Source: Aureimonas sp. ME7 (GTDB lineage: Bacteria > Pseudomonadota > Alphaproteobacteria > Rhizobiales > Rhizobiaceae). Taken from it: a DNA stretch of 64,000 bases. The stretch lies in contig NZ_CAJCKW010000012.1 of NCBI RefSeq assembly GCF_903970965.1, forward strand, positions 1 to 64,000. The letters run 5' to 3'. This document shows positions 7,983 through 16,861 of this stretch, piece after piece. Position numbers and translations under genes: made by a program. Under the pieces are notes generated by a model, which saw nothing but the letters and a program-made list of their open reading frames with translations, was not told where the DNA came from and did not search any database. Position 1 is the first letter of the stretch, and every line of letters begins with the position of its first letter.

Positions 7983-8383
7983 TTTTTCTTCTGAAGAACT
8001 GATGTGGAAGGGTTCAAATCTGCTCCACAGACATGACATCCCCCTCGCTCGGTCTTCAACCGCCTAATCGGCTGCAGTATTCGCAAGAGCAAGCGAGTGT
8101 GCCGATCAAGGCACATAATCTTCGGTTGTCTTATGAATACGACGTTTCTGCCGATAGGCTTCCATCGATCTCAGCCGAGATCGAAAAACGGCAGATTTTT
8201 CCTTGCTTTTACACGCTGGCGACACCGTTTTGCCGCAATGCGGCGGAATGCGCCGCCGCTACTCCATTCGGATGGAGAGCGAACCTTGCGGGAAGTTGTC
8301 GCGGTGAGGTCCTTGCCTCCTTCCGCCTTTCCCGCCGCCCACAACCCGACGTCGCGCTTCGAACTCCTCCCCGGAGGCTGGAC
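7983..8383. other. Intergenic region with porin promoter
   Basis: About 400 bases between porin and hslV, both on the minus strand. It must hold the porin promoter and 5' leader. Reading minus strand there are TTG-containing hexamers around 8090-8120 but no convincing -35/-10 pair. A small hairpin lies at 8240-8256. Part of this region is relatively AT-rich (8100-8220), which fits a strong promoter or regulator sites. No gene seen. Confidence 0.35.
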
Positions 8384-8412
8384 GCAAAAACGCCGCCGGC
8401 GAAGCGGCGGCG
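8380..8412 (-). terminator. Rho-independent terminator of hslV
   Basis: Minus strand: an 8-bp GC stem (8405-8412 with 8391-8398) with a six-base loop, followed by TTTTTGCG. It lies 28 bases past the hslV stop codon. Confidence 0.8.
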
Positions 8413-8439
8413 CTGCATGAGGCTCGAATGCGGATCGCC

Positions 8440-9003
8440 TCAGTCGGCGGCGTCGAGGCTTTCCAAGACCACGTTGCCGTTGGTGTAGATGCAGATCTCG
8501 CCCGCGATGCGCATCGCGCGCCGCGCGATCTCCTCGGCCGAATAGTCCGTCTCCGCCAGTGCCCTTGCCGCCGCCAGCGCGTAGTTGCCGCCCGAGCCGA
8601 TCGCGATCACACCGTTTTCCGGCTCCAGGACGTCGCCGTTGCCGGTCAGCGTCAGCGTCACCTGTTTGTCGGCGACGATCATCATCGCCTCCAGCCGCCT
8701 GAGATAGCGGTCCGTCCTCCAGTCCTTGGCGAGTTCCACGCAGGCCCGCATCAACTGGTCGGGATACTGCTCCAGTTTGGCCTCCAGCCGCTCCAGAAGC
8801 GTGAACGCATCCGCCGTCGCACCGGCAAACCCGGCGATCACCTGCCCCCCCTTGCCGATGCGCCGGACCTTCCTCGCATTCCCCTTCATCACCGTGTTCC
8901 CGAGCGACACCTGCCCGTCGCCCGCGATCACCACCTTGCCGCCCTTGCGCACCGTGACGATCGTCGTCGCATACATCTTCGCCGGGTCGTGCTGGTCCAT
9001 CAT
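8440..9003 (-). CDS. hslV: ATP-dependent protease subunit HslV
   Basis: 187 residues. Peptidase chamber of the HslVU (ClpQY) protease. After a 12-residue leader the sequence [20 protein letters not shown] gives the catalytic N-terminal Thr exposed by processing. The [14 protein letters not shown] segment near residue 125 is also a family signature. The ATG at 9003 (MMDQHDP) was chosen over an upstream one at 9033 because alphaproteobacterial HslV proteins begin with a similar short leader. Its partner hslU lies about 9 kb away, beyond the his cluster, on the other strand, so the two are not in one operon here. Confidence 0.95.
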   Translation of the reverse strand: MMDQHDPAKMYATTIVTVRKGGKVVIAGDGQVSLGNTVMKGNARKVRRIGKGGQVIAGFAGATADAFTLLERLEAKLEQYPDQLMRACVELAKDWRTDRYLRRLEAMMIVADKQVTLTLTGNGDVLEPENGVIAIGSGGNYALAAARALAETDYSAEEIARRAMRIAGEICIYTNGNVVLESLDAAD

Positions 9004-9088
9004 CGTCGCTCGAATTCCTCGTCTCGTTCGCACCCCATATGGGAACGCCGCCGCGTTGCGGACAAGGGTGGCGAGTGGTGGGACGTTG

Positions 9089-9222
9089 CGGGGCTATCGC
9101 CCCGAACCCCATCCGGGAAGGACTTCCCGGACCCTTCTTTTCGTTTGGACTTAATTTCCGAGATCGGGGAGGGGTCCAGGGGAAATCATTTCCCCTGGCG
9201 GGGTTTGGGGGCGGAGCCCCCG
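9089..9222. repeat. Hairpin mosaic repeat, copy A
   Basis: Intergenic between hslV and hisB. A string of small palindromes: CGGGGC...GCCCCG, CCGGGAAG...CTTCCCGG, GGGGAAATCATTTCCCC and GGGGGC...GCCCCC. Two blocks match copy B at 37,396-37,570: a 40-base stretch at 9171-9210 (positions 37,521-37,560 in B) is identical, and 9131-9170 matches with one base difference. Looks like a dispersed noncoding element of REP or mosaic type. Confidence 0.7.
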
Positions 9223-9304
9223 ATCTTCCCACCACCCGCGCTCCTTGTTGGCGCAGGCGGCGGCGTTCTGTATGAAGTGGCGAACGATGCGGGGATTTCG
9301 AGCG

Positions 9305-9913
9305 ATGAGCGGAACGGCGGGACGGCGGGACGGGGCGGTCGAACGAGCGACCAAGGAGACCCGGATCAGCGTTCGTGTCGATCTCGACGGTGAGGGGCGG
9401 GCGGAGGTGAAGACCGGGGTCGGGTTCTTCGACCATATGCTGGATCATCTGGCGCGCCATTCCCTGATCGACATTCGCGTGGCGGCGGAGGGCGATTATC
9501 ATATCGACGACCATCATACGGTGGAGGATGTGGGGATCGCGCTGGGGCAGGCGATCCGGCAGGCGATGGGCGAGCGTCGCGGCATCCGGCGCTATGCGTC
9601 GCTCGATCTGGCGATGGACGAGTGTTTGACGCGCGCGGCGATTGACGTGTCGGGGCGGCCGTTCCTGGTGTTCCGCACGCGGTTTCCGACGGAGAAGATC
9701 GGCGCGTTCGACACGCAGCTGGTGCGCGAGTTCTTCCAGGCGTTTGCGGTCAATGCCGGGCTGACGCTGCATATCGAGACGCTTTATGGCGAGAACTCGC
9801 ATCATATCGCGGAAACCTGCTTCAAGGCGGTGGCGCGCGTGCTCGGCGAGGCGCTGTCGATCGACCCGCGCCAGGCCGACCTCGTGCCCTCCACCAAGGG
9901 CATGCTGGCGTGA
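9305..9913 (+). CDS. hisB: Imidazoleglycerol-phosphate dehydratase
   Basis: 202 residues; step 7 of histidine synthesis (imidazole glycerol phosphate to imidazole acetol phosphate). Family motifs: [23 protein letters not shown] and ENSHHIAE, the His-rich loops that bind the two Mn ions. I chose the ATG at 9305 ([21 protein letters not shown]); the open frame continues upstream to 9245 without homology-like sequence. First gene of hisB-DUF2628-hisH-hisA-(Uma2)-hisF-hisE. The next gene overlaps its stop by four bases. Confidence 0.95.
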   Translation: MSGTAGRRDGAVERATKETRISVRVDLDGEGRAEVKTGVGFFDHMLDHLARHSLIDIRVAAEGDYHIDDHHTVEDVGIALGQAIRQAMGERRGIRRYASLDLAMDECLTRAAIDVSGRPFLVFRTRFPTEKIGAFDTQLVREFFQAFAVNAGLTLHIETLYGENSHHIAETCFKAVARVLGEALSIDPRQADLVPSTKGMLA

Positions 9914-10371
9914 GGCGATACCGCGTCTTCGAGCCGCCGAGCGTTGAGGGCCGGAGCGAGAGCGCCGTGTTCCTGCGCGACGGGTTCGGCTGGTGGGCGC
10001 TCTTGCTCCCATGGGTCTGGCTGCTTCGCTTCCGCCTCTGGTTCTGGGCGGCGGGTGCGTTTCTGCTCGATCTCCTGATCAAGATCGCGGCCGGAGAGAC
10101 GACGGCTGCGCTCGGCCTGTCGCTGCTTCTGGGCGCGCTGGTGGCGCTGGAAGGGCCGAGCCTTCGCGCCGCGCGCCTCCTACGCAAAGGCTGGCGCGAG
10201 GCTGGCGCGGTTTGGGCGCAGGGCGAACGGGATGCCGAAGTGCTTTACTTTGCCGGCGAAGCGGAGCCAGCCGAGGTATCGGCACCCCTGGATACTCCGC
10301 AGCATACTACGGCGACCAACGTTTCGCCGCTGCGCCCTGGCCGCACCTTGTTCGACCTACGCGGAGCCTGA
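9910..10371 (+). CDS. DUF2628 membrane protein of the his operon
   Basis: 153 residues. GTG start overlaps the hisB stop (GTGA). The N-terminus ([10 protein letters not shown]) and the two or three hydrophobic segments at about 25-65 and 70-85 ([29 protein letters not shown], split here for length) identify the DUF2628 family, which commonly sits between hisB and hisH in Rhizobiales. No enzymatic motif is visible. Role unknown; its fixed place in the operon suggests co-expression rather than a step in histidine synthesis. The C-terminal 50 residues are polar and probably cytoplasmic. Confidence 0.8.
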   Translation: MRRYRVFEPPSVEGRSESAVFLRDGFGWWALLLPWVWLLRFRLWFWAAGAFLLDLLIKIAAGETTAALGLSLLLGALVALEGPSLRAARLLRKGWREAGAVWAQGERDAEVLYFAGEAEPAEVSAPLDTPQHTTATNVSPLRPGRTLFDLRGA

Positions 10372-10376
10372 TCGCG

Positions 10377-11030
10377 ATGTCCGTCACCGTCATTATCGAC
10401 TACGGCTCGGGCAACCTGCGCTCGGCCGCCAAGGCCTTCGAGCGCGCCGCACGCGAAGCGGGTGTCGAGACGCGCGTTCTCGTCACCGACGATCCGGAGA
10501 CGATCGCGCGCGCCGACCGCCTCGTCCTGCCGGGCGTCGGCGCCTATGCCGACTGCCGGGCCGGGCTCGATGCCGTTTCCGGTCTCCTTCCAGCGCTGCG
10601 CGAGGCGGTGGAGGACAAGGGCCGACCGTTCCTCGGCATCTGCGTCGGCATGCAGCTGATGTCCGAACGGGGCCTGGAAAAGACCATCACCCATGGCCTC
10701 GGCTGGATCCGGGGCGATGTCGAGCCCATCGTGCCGAGCGACCCCGGCCTGAAGATTCCGCAGATCGGCTGGAACACGATCCGGGTGAACCACGCCCATC
10801 CCCTTCTGGAGGGGGTCGCAACGGGGCCGAACGGGCTGCACGCCTATTTCGTCCATTCCTATCACCTGAACCCGGGTGACCGCTCCCAAATCGTCGCCAC
10901 CACCGACTACGGTGGCCCGGTGACCGCGATCGTGGCCGACGGCAACAAGGCCGGGACGCAGTTCCATCCCGAAAAGAGCCAGACGCTGGGCCTCGCCCTC
11001 CTCGCCAACTTCCTGCGCTGGAAACCCTGA
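10377..11030 (+). CDS. hisH: Imidazole glycerol phosphate synthase glutaminase subunit
   Basis: 217 residues. Class I glutamine amidotransferase that supplies ammonia to HisF for step 5 of the pathway. Visible motifs: [11 protein letters not shown] at the N-terminus, nucleophile Cys in GICVGMQLM (about residue 84) and the His-x-Glu pair in FHPEKSQ near the end. ATG at 10377 lies six bases after the DUF2628 stop. hisA starts at the base immediately after its stop codon, so translation is probably coupled. Confidence 0.95.
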   Translation: MSVTVIIDYGSGNLRSAAKAFERAAREAGVETRVLVTDDPETIARADRLVLPGVGAYADCRAGLDAVSGLLPALREAVEDKGRPFLGICVGMQLMSERGLEKTITHGLGWIRGDVEPIVPSDPGLKIPQIGWNTIRVNHAHPLLEGVATGPNGLHAYFVHSYHLNPGDRSQIVATTDYGGPVTAIVADGNKAGTQFHPEKSQTLGLALLANFLRWKP

Positions 11031-11765
11031 ATGCCGATCCTCTTTCCCGCCATCGACCTCAAGGACGGCACCTGCGTCCGCCTCAAGCTCGGGCTGATGG
11101 AAGAGGCAACCGTCTACAACGCAGACCCGGCGGCGCAGGCGTGCGCCTTCCAGGCTCAAGGCTTCACCCATCTCCACGTCGTCGATCTCAACGGCGCCTT
11201 CGAGGGCCGGGCGGTGAACGCCGAAGCCGTGGAGGCGATCCTCGGTGCTGTCGGGGAGACGATGCGGGTGCAGCTCGGCGGCGGCATCCGCACACTCGCC
11301 GACGTCGAGCGCTGGCTCGGCGCCGGCCTTGCCCGCGTCATCCTCGGCACGGTGGCGGTGCGCGATCCCGCCTTGGTGCGCGAAGCCGCCCGGCGCTTCC
11401 CCGGACAGGTCGCCGTCGGCATCGACGCCAAGGGCGGCCGGGTCGCGGTGGAGGGCTGGGCGGAATCCTCCGAGCTGACCGCCGTGGACCTCGCCCGCCG
11501 CTTCGAGGACGCAGGCGTGTCGGCGATCATCTACACCGACATCGACCGCGACGGGATTCTCGCCGGCATCAACTGGGACGCCACGATCGATCTGGCCGGC
11601 ACCGTGCGCATTCCGGTCATCGCCTCGGGCGGTCTTGCCTCCATGGCCGACATCGAGCGCCTGGCCTCGCCCGAGGCCACGATCCTGGAAGGCGCCATTT
11701 CCGGCCGCGCCCTCTACGACGGGCGGATCGACCCGGCGGAAGCGCTGGCTCGTCTCCGGGGGTGA
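11031..11765 (+). CDS. hisA: ProFAR isomerase
   Basis: 244 residues; (beta/alpha)8 enzyme converting ProFAR to PRFAR (histidine step 4). Motifs: [14 protein letters not shown] with the catalytic Asp near residue 8, LGGGIRT, and IYTDIDRDG with the second catalytic Asp; VIASGGLAS is the phosphate-binding loop. No gap from hisH. Downstream the operon is interrupted by a parS-like site and a Uma2 gene before hisF. Confidence 0.95.
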   Translation: MPILFPAIDLKDGTCVRLKLGLMEEATVYNADPAAQACAFQAQGFTHLHVVDLNGAFEGRAVNAEAVEAILGAVGETMRVQLGGGIRTLADVERWLGAGLARVILGTVAVRDPALVREAARRFPGQVAVGIDAKGGRVAVEGWAESSELTAVDLARRFEDAGVSAIIYTDIDRDGILAGINWDATIDLAGTVRIPVIASGGLASMADIERLASPEATILEGAISGRALYDGRIDPAEALARLRG

Positions 11766-11771
11766 AGTCAA

Positions 11772-11787
11772 TGTTTCACGTGTGACA
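11772..11787. other. parS-like ParB site, degenerate
   Basis: TGTTTCACGTGTGACA matches the bacterial parS consensus TGTTTCACGTGAAACA at 14 of 16 positions. It lies in the hisA-Uma2 gap, about 24 kb left of the presumed origin. Weakest of the four sites in the window; could be chance or a decayed site. Confidence 0.5.
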
Positions 11788-11833
11788 CCCGACGGCCCTT
11801 TGCGGAAACGACGCGTTCCATTAGGTTGGACGC

Positions 11834-12391
11834 ATGAACATTCAGGTTCCGGCGATCAGAACTGCGGATGATTTCCTGCGGGCCTTCGAAGTTCTCGAAG
11901 GGAAGCGGGAATTCGTGCGCGGAAAGGTGGTCGACTTGACGATCAATGTCTCTCGCAACCATGCGAGATTGACGACGGCATTGACGGTGGTTCTGGCGCG
12001 TCACCTCGACCCCGACCGGTTCGAGGTCGGTGCGGCGGACTTCGGTGTGCGAACGCGCGACGGTGTTCGTTTTCCCGATGTTCTGGTGGATACCGCGGGC
12101 GGCAACGGCAGAGACCTGACGGCGCATGCGCCACTTCTCGTCGCGGAAATTCTCTCGCCCTCCTCCATGGCTCGGGACTTCGGCGAGAAGGTCGGGGAAT
12201 ACACCGCCCTTCCCTCGCTCCTCCACTACGTCGTCCTGGCGCAGGACGAGCCGCGCGTCTGGCTGTGGCAGCGCGGCGAGGACGGCGCCTTCGGCACGCC
12301 GGAGATGATCGCGGGTGCGGGCGAAAGCCTCCCCCTGCCCGGCTTCGGCTTGACCCTGCCGCTTGCCGAGCTTTATCGCGGCATCGCATAA
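11834..12391 (+). CDS. Uma2-family (DUF820) putative endonuclease
   Basis: 185 residues with the PD-(D/E)XK fold of the Uma2 family: a Glu-Gly-Lys start (LEGKREFVRGKVV), RFPDVLVD containing the catalytic Asp, VAEILSPSS containing the E-x-[IL]-S-P-S motif, and DFGEKVGEY supplying a Lys. The family is common in cyanobacteria and patchy elsewhere; its biological role is unknown. It sits between hisA and hisF, a place normally without a gene, so it is probably an insertion into the operon. It has its own 5' gap of 68 bases with the parS-like site. Confidence 0.82.
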   Translation: MNIQVPAIRTADDFLRAFEVLEGKREFVRGKVVDLTINVSRNHARLTTALTVVLARHLDPDRFEVGAADFGVRTRDGVRFPDVLVDTAGGNGRDLTAHAPLLVAEILSPSSMARDFGEKVGEYTALPSLLHYVVLAQDEPRVWLWQRGEDGAFGTPEMIAGAGESLPLPGFGLTLPLAELYRGIA

Positions 12392-12444
12392 GCTGAAACG
12401 ACGCGGCGCTCGGCCCAGACGCCCCGCATGGAGTTCGCCCGGAC

Positions 12445-13251
12445 GTGACCCTGAAAGCCCGCATCATCCCCTGCCTCGACGTCAAGGACGGACGCGTCGT
12501 CAAGGGAGTCAACTTCGAGGGGCTGGTGGATGCCGGGGACCCGGTGGAGGCGGCGCGCGCCTACGATGCGGCGGGCGCCGACGAGCTCTGCTTCCTCGAC
12601 ATCACCGCCTCCTCCGATAACCGCGAGACGATCTTCGACGTCGTCGCGCGCACGGCGGAAGCCTGCTTCATGCCCGTCACGGTCGGCGGGGGCGTGCGCG
12701 AGGTCGCCGATATCCGCAAGCTCCTGCTCGCGGGAGCCGACAAGGTGTCGATCAATACGGCGGCGGTGAAGCGGCCGGAATTCGTGGCGGAAGCCGCCGA
12801 CAAGTTCGGCAACCAGTGCATCGTCGTGGCGATCGACGCCAAGCGCGTCTCGGGGATCGGCGAAACCGATCGCTGGGAAATCTTCACCCATGGCGGGCGC
12901 ACCTCGACCGGCATCGACGCGGTCGAGTTCGCGCGCCGCGTGGTCGCGCTGGGGGCGGGCGAGATCCTCCTGACCTCCATGGACCGCGACGGCACCAAGG
13001 CGGGCTTCGACCTTCCCCTCACCCGCGCGGTGGCGGACGCCGTCCCGGTGCCGGTGATCGCATCCGGCGGCGTCGGCACGCTCGATCATCTCGTGGCCGG
13101 CGTTCGCGATGGCGGCGCGACGGCGGTGCTGGCCGCCTCGATCTTCCATTTCGGCACCCACACGATCGCCGAGGCCAAGCGCCACATGGCGGCGGCCGGC
13201 ATTCCCATGCGGCTCGACGGCGCGAGCACGCTCGCCCCCGCCGTGCCCTAA
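12445..13251 (+). CDS. hisF: Imidazole glycerol phosphate synthase cyclase subunit
   Basis: 268 residues; makes IGP and AICAR from PRFAR with ammonia from HisH. Motifs: [18 protein letters not shown] with catalytic Asp near residue 11, [19 protein letters not shown] with the second catalytic Asp, and VIASGGVGT. The start is GTG at 12445. The 53-base gap to the Uma2 gene is short enough for one transcript. A little longer at the C-terminus than typical (255-258 residues). Confidence 0.95.
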   Translation: MTLKARIIPCLDVKDGRVVKGVNFEGLVDAGDPVEAARAYDAAGADELCFLDITASSDNRETIFDVVARTAEACFMPVTVGGGVREVADIRKLLLAGADKVSINTAAVKRPEFVAEAADKFGNQCIVVAIDAKRVSGIGETDRWEIFTHGGRTSTGIDAVEFARRVVALGAGEILLTSMDRDGTKAGFDLPLTRAVADAVPVPVIASGGVGTLDHLVAGVRDGGATAVLAASIFHFGTHTIAEAKRHMAAAGIPMRLDGASTLAPAVP

Positions 13252-13268
13252 ACCGTTCGAGGCGCCCC

Positions 13269-13589
13269 ATGTTCGATCTCGCCGCCCTCGAGGCGATCGT
13301 CGCCGCCCGCGCCACCTCGGGCGATCCGAACTCCTACACCGCCAAGCTCGCCCGTCGCGGCGTTCCCAAGGTCGCCCAGAAGCTCGGCGAGGAAGCGGTG
13401 GAGACGGTGATCGCCGCCGTGTCGCAGGACCGCGGCGAGCTCGTCGGCGAGGCCGCCGATCTTCTCTACCACCTGACCGTGCTTCTCCACTTGCGCGACG
13501 TTCCGGTCGCCGAGGTCATGGCCGAGCTCGAACGGCGCACCGCCCAGACCGGGCTCGAGGAAAAGGCCGCCCGGCCCCATGCCGGGTAG
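13269..13589 (+). CDS. hisE: Phosphoribosyl-ATP diphosphatase
   Basis: 106 residues, all-alpha NTP-pyrophosphohydrolase (MazG-like) fold; histidine step 2. Motifs: [14 protein letters not shown] with the metal-binding Glu residues and [14 protein letters not shown]. It is not fused to hisI here. ATG at 13,269 is 17 bases after hisF. Its end is seven bases before the coaA start chosen here. Confidence 0.94.
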   Translation: MFDLAALEAIVAARATSGDPNSYTAKLARRGVPKVAQKLGEEAVETVIAAVSQDRGELVGEAADLLYHLTVLLHLRDVPVAEVMAELERRTAQTGLEEKAARPHAG

Positions 13590-13596
13590 GACGGCC

Positions 13597-14553
13597 ATGG
13601 ACCAGCTCGCCTCCCCGCCCTTGTCGCCCTACCACTTCTTTTCGGCCGCCGAATGGGCGACGTTCCGCGGACGTGAAACGCTGACCCTGACGCAGGGAGA
13701 GGTGGCGCGCCTGCGCTCGCTCGGCGACACGATCGATGTCGACGAGGTGGAGCGCATCTACCTGTCCATCTCGCGTCTTCTCTATGCCCATGTGGAATCC
13801 AGTCAGGCGCTGTTTCGCCAACGCAAGCGCTTTCTGCGTGGGCAGGAGCAGGTGAAGACCCCCTTCATCATCGGCATCGCCGGGTCGGTCGCGGCGGGAA
13901 AGAGCACGACGGCCCGCATTCTCAAGGAGCTTCTTGCCCGCTGGCCGGGAACGCCCAAGGTCGATCTCGTCACCACCGACGGCTTTCTCTATCCGAACGC
14001 TGTTCTGGAGCGTGAGGGCCTGATGCAGCGCAAGGGCTTTCCCGAAAGCTACGATGTCGGGGCCATCCTGCGCTTCCTGTCCGACATCAAGGCCGGCGCG
14101 CGCTCGGTCACCGCCCCGGTCTATTCCCACTTCGTCTACGACGTGGTGCCCGGCGACCGGATCGAGGTCGATCAGCCCGATATCCTGATCTTCGAGGGGC
14201 TCAACGTCCTCCAGACGCGCGAGATGCCGAAGGACGGCAAGTTCGTGCCCTTCGTTTCGGACTTCTTCGACCATTCGATCTACATCGACGCGGACGAGCG
14301 CGACCTGCATCGCTGGTACGTGTCGCGCTTCATGCGCCTGCGCGAGACGGCGTTCCGCGAGGAAAGCTCGTTCTTCCATCGCTATTCCAAGATTTCGGAG
14401 GCCGAGGCGCTGGAGGTCGCCGAACGCCTCTGGTCGACGATCAATGCGCGAAACCTCTACGAGAACATCCTCCCCACCCGCCCTCGCGCCGACCTGATCC
14501 TGCGAAAAGGGGGCGATCACCTCGTGGAGGAGGTGGCGCTCCGCAAGATTTGA
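13597..14553 (+). CDS. coaA: Type I pantothenate kinase
   Basis: 318 residues; phosphorylates pantothenate, the first step of coenzyme A synthesis. Walker A GSVAAGKS near residues 96-103, then [10 protein letters not shown] and KGFPESYD, which are type I CoaA signatures, and FEGLNVLQ. I chose ATG 13,597 ([15 protein letters not shown]); an ATG at 13,579 overlapping hisE is possible. The his-coaA linkage is common in Rhizobiales. CoaE, the last enzyme of the same pathway, lies at 33.8 kb in this window. Confidence 0.95.
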   Translation: MDQLASPPLSPYHFFSAAEWATFRGRETLTLTQGEVARLRSLGDTIDVDEVERIYLSISRLLYAHVESSQALFRQRKRFLRGQEQVKTPFIIGIAGSVAAGKSTTARILKELLARWPGTPKVDLVTTDGFLYPNAVLEREGLMQRKGFPESYDVGAILRFLSDIKAGARSVTAPVYSHFVYDVVPGDRIEVDQPDILIFEGLNVLQTREMPKDGKFVPFVSDFFDHSIYIDADERDLHRWYVSRFMRLRETAFREESSFFHRYSKISEAEALEVAERLWSTINARNLYENILPTRPRADLILRKGGDHLVEEVALRKI

Positions 14554-14667
14554 TGAGGTGGGGCCAAGCGGGGCGCGGCCTTCGCCAGCGCATGCGGTGA
14601 GTTGACTTTCACCCGCGACCGGCCCAACTCCCCCGCGCGCAATCCGAAGCGGAACACAAGGACGCCG

Positions 14668-16230
14668 ATGACGATCGATCTGAACCGACGCGAACTGATG
14701 ATGGGTCTCAGCCTTCTCGGCCTGGCCGGTGCGACAGGCACCGCGCTCGCAGCCGACGGCGACCTTCTCCAGTTCGGGGCGCCCGAGCCCTTCTCGTTCG
14801 ACGCGTTGGTGGAGCGGGCGAAGGCGCTCGCCGTCGCCCCTTACGTGCCGGAAGTGCCGCGCTCGGGCGACACGCTGGAGCGGATCGACTTCGACCAGCA
14901 CTGGCGCATTCAGTACAAGAAGGACCAGACCCTTCTCCTGAACGACGGCAAGGCGCCGATCCGCTTCTTCCATCTCGGGCGCTACTTCAAGCTGCCGGTC
15001 GGCATCCACGTGGTGGAAGGGGGTCAGGCCCGCACGCTGCGCTACGACCCGAACCTCTTCACCATTCCGGCGGACTCGCCGGCCAAGGAGCTCCCGGACG
15101 ACATCGGCTTTGCGGGTTTCCGCGTCCTGGAGCCGAATTCGGACGCCGACTGGATCGCGTTCCTCGGCGCCGCCTATTTCCGCACGTCTGGCGAGGACAA
15201 CCAGTTCGGCATGTCGGCGCGCGCGCTCGCCATCGACGTCGCGATGCCCACCCCGGAAGAGTTTCCCCGCTTCACCGACTTCTTCCTCGAGCCTTCCCCC
15301 GATGGCCGGCTCGCGATCTCCTGCCTCCTCAACAGCCCCCGCGTCGCCGGCGTCCTGCGCATGGATATCCAAAAGGGCGGCCCGATCGTCATGGACATCC
15401 AGGCGCGCTACTTCGCGCGCGACGACATCGCCCGCTTCGGCATCGCCGCCCTCACCTCGATGTACTGGTACTCGGAGACCGACAAGGCGCGCCGCATCGA
15501 CTGGCGGCCGGAGGTCCACGATTCCGACGGCCTGGCGATGTGGACGGGCTCGGGCGAGCGCATCTGGCGCCCGCTCAACAACCCGCCGCGCGTCATGACC
15601 TCGAGCTTCACCGACGCCACCCCGCGCGGCTTCGGCCTTCTCCAGCGCGACCGCGACTTCGCCAACTACGAGGACGACGGCGTCTTCTACGAGAAGCGCG
15701 CCAGCGTTTGGGTGGAGCCGAAGGGCGACTGGGGCGGGGGCGCGGTGCAGCTCGTCGAGATCCCGACCGACGACGAGATCCACGACAACATCGCCGCCTA
15801 CTGGGTGTCGTCGAAGCCCGTGCGCCGGGGCGACGCGATCGCGCTCGACTATAAGCTCCACTGGGCGAACAAGGAGCCCTATCCCGGCGACGTCGGCAAG
15901 GTGGTGGCGACCCGCCTCGGGCGGGGGGGCATCGCCGGCCAGCCGCGCCCGGCCGGCGTGACCAAGATCGTGGTGGACTTCGACGGCGGCCTCGTCGCCG
16001 CGCTCGGGCGCGAGGAAAAGGGCGTCGAAGCGCTCGCCACCACCTCGCGCGGGACGGTCGGTAAGGTCGACTGCTACTCGATCAAGGTCGGCACCGCCTG
16101 GCGCGTCACCTTCGATCTGACGGCGGAGGGCAGCGACCCGGTGGAGCTGCGCCTCTACATGCGCCAGGGCGACAAGGTGCTCACCGAAACCTGGGCCTAC
16201 CAGTTCCTGCCCGTTTCGATGGGCAGCTGA
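14668..16230 (+). CDS. Periplasmic glucan biosynthesis protein (MdoG/OpgD family)
   Basis: 520 residues. A twin-arginine-like signal (LNRRELMMGLSLLGLAGATG, cleavage near ALAAD) suggests Tat export, as known for OpgD rather than OpgG. The mature part has the MdoG family pattern: FSFDALVERAKALA, FHLGRYFKLPVGIHVV, FRTSGEDNQFGMSARALAID and FYEKRASVWVEP. It shapes the branching or backbone of osmoregulated periplasmic glucans. No glucosyltransferase (opgH) is next to it in this window. The ATG at 14,668 gives the sensible signal peptide; the frame is open back to 14,602. Confidence 0.88.
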   Translation: MTIDLNRRELMMGLSLLGLAGATGTALAADGDLLQFGAPEPFSFDALVERAKALAVAPYVPEVPRSGDTLERIDFDQHWRIQYKKDQTLLLNDGKAPIRFFHLGRYFKLPVGIHVVEGGQARTLRYDPNLFTIPADSPAKELPDDIGFAGFRVLEPNSDADWIAFLGAAYFRTSGEDNQFGMSARALAIDVAMPTPEEFPRFTDFFLEPSPDGRLAISCLLNSPRVAGVLRMDIQKGGPIVMDIQARYFARDDIARFGIAALTSMYWYSETDKARRIDWRPEVHDSDGLAMWTGSGERIWRPLNNPPRVMTSSFTDATPRGFGLLQRDRDFANYEDDGVFYEKRASVWVEPKGDWGGGAVQLVEIPTDDEIHDNIAAYWVSSKPVRRGDAIALDYKLHWANKEPYPGDVGKVVATRLGRGGIAGQPRPAGVTKIVVDFDGGLVAALGREEKGVEALATTSRGTVGKVDCYSIKVGTAWRVTFDLTAEGSDPVELRLYMRQGDKVLTETWAYQFLPVSMGS

Positions 16231-16234
16231 GGGA

Positions 16235-16861
16235 TCAGGGCCGCGTCACCCGGCGAAGCGTCAGGTTGATGCGGCCCTCCCCCTTCAGGAGGGTCGAGGT
16301 GCCCGGATAGATCCGGTCGATCCCGTGGAACACGAGGCGGCTCGGGCCCCCCATGACGAGGACATCGCCGGACGAGAGGCGCAGCGAGCGCGTCGGCCCG
16401 CCGCGCTCCGTGCCGCCGATGCGAAACAGCGCCTCGTCGCCGAGCGAGACCGACAGGACGGGGGCGTCGAGATCGGTCTCGTCCTTGTCCTGATGCAGGC
16501 CCATCCGGGCGCCCGCCTCGTAGAAATTGACGAGGCAGGCTTCCGGCGGATGGGCGTAGTCCGACAGTTCCGCCCAGAGCGCGAGGAGCATGTCCGGGAT
16601 CGGCGGCCAGGGCTCTCCCGTTTCGGGGTGAACCGGCTGGTAGCGGTAGCCGCCCGCGTCCGACACCCAGCCGAGCGCGCCGCAATTGGTCATCCGCACG
16701 GAAAACTGGCGCCCGCTTCCGGGCATGCGGGGCCGGTAGAGCGGTGCCTTGGCGACCACGTCGCGGATGCCTTGGAGAAGGGTCGCCTGCTCGCCCGGAT
16801 CGAGGCGGAGGGGGTAATGGTGGAGCCCCGGCGGCAGCGGCCCCGGCGCCCGCGCGCTCAC
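16235..16861 (-). CDS. alkB: AlkB-type Fe(II)/2-oxoglutarate dioxygenase
   Basis: 208 residues. Repairs methylated bases in DNA or RNA by oxidative demethylation. Motifs: MTNCGALGW near residue 57, NFYEAGARMGLHQDKDE with the iron-binding H-x-D, LVFHGID with the second iron His, and RINLTLRRV with the 2-oxoglutarate Arg. It converges with the glucan gene (4-base gap). Its start overlaps the stop of the LuxR-type gene by four bases on the same strand, so the two are probably co-transcribed and coupled. Confidence 0.92.
   Translation of the reverse strand: MSARAPGPLPPGLHHYPLRLDPGEQATLLQGIRDVVAKAPLYRPRMPGSGRQFSVRMTNCGALGWVSDAGGYRYQPVHPETGEPWPPIPDMLLALWAELSDYAHPPEACLVNFYEAGARMGLHQDKDETDLDAPVLSVSLGDEALFRIGGTERGGPTRSLRLSSGDVLVMGGPSRLVFHGIDRIYPGTSTLLKGEGRINLTLRRVTRP

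Noticed and set aside
13516-15861. 781-codon minus-strand open frame
   Set aside because: Exact antisense of coaA and the glucan gene; no domain, typical shadow in high-GC DNA.
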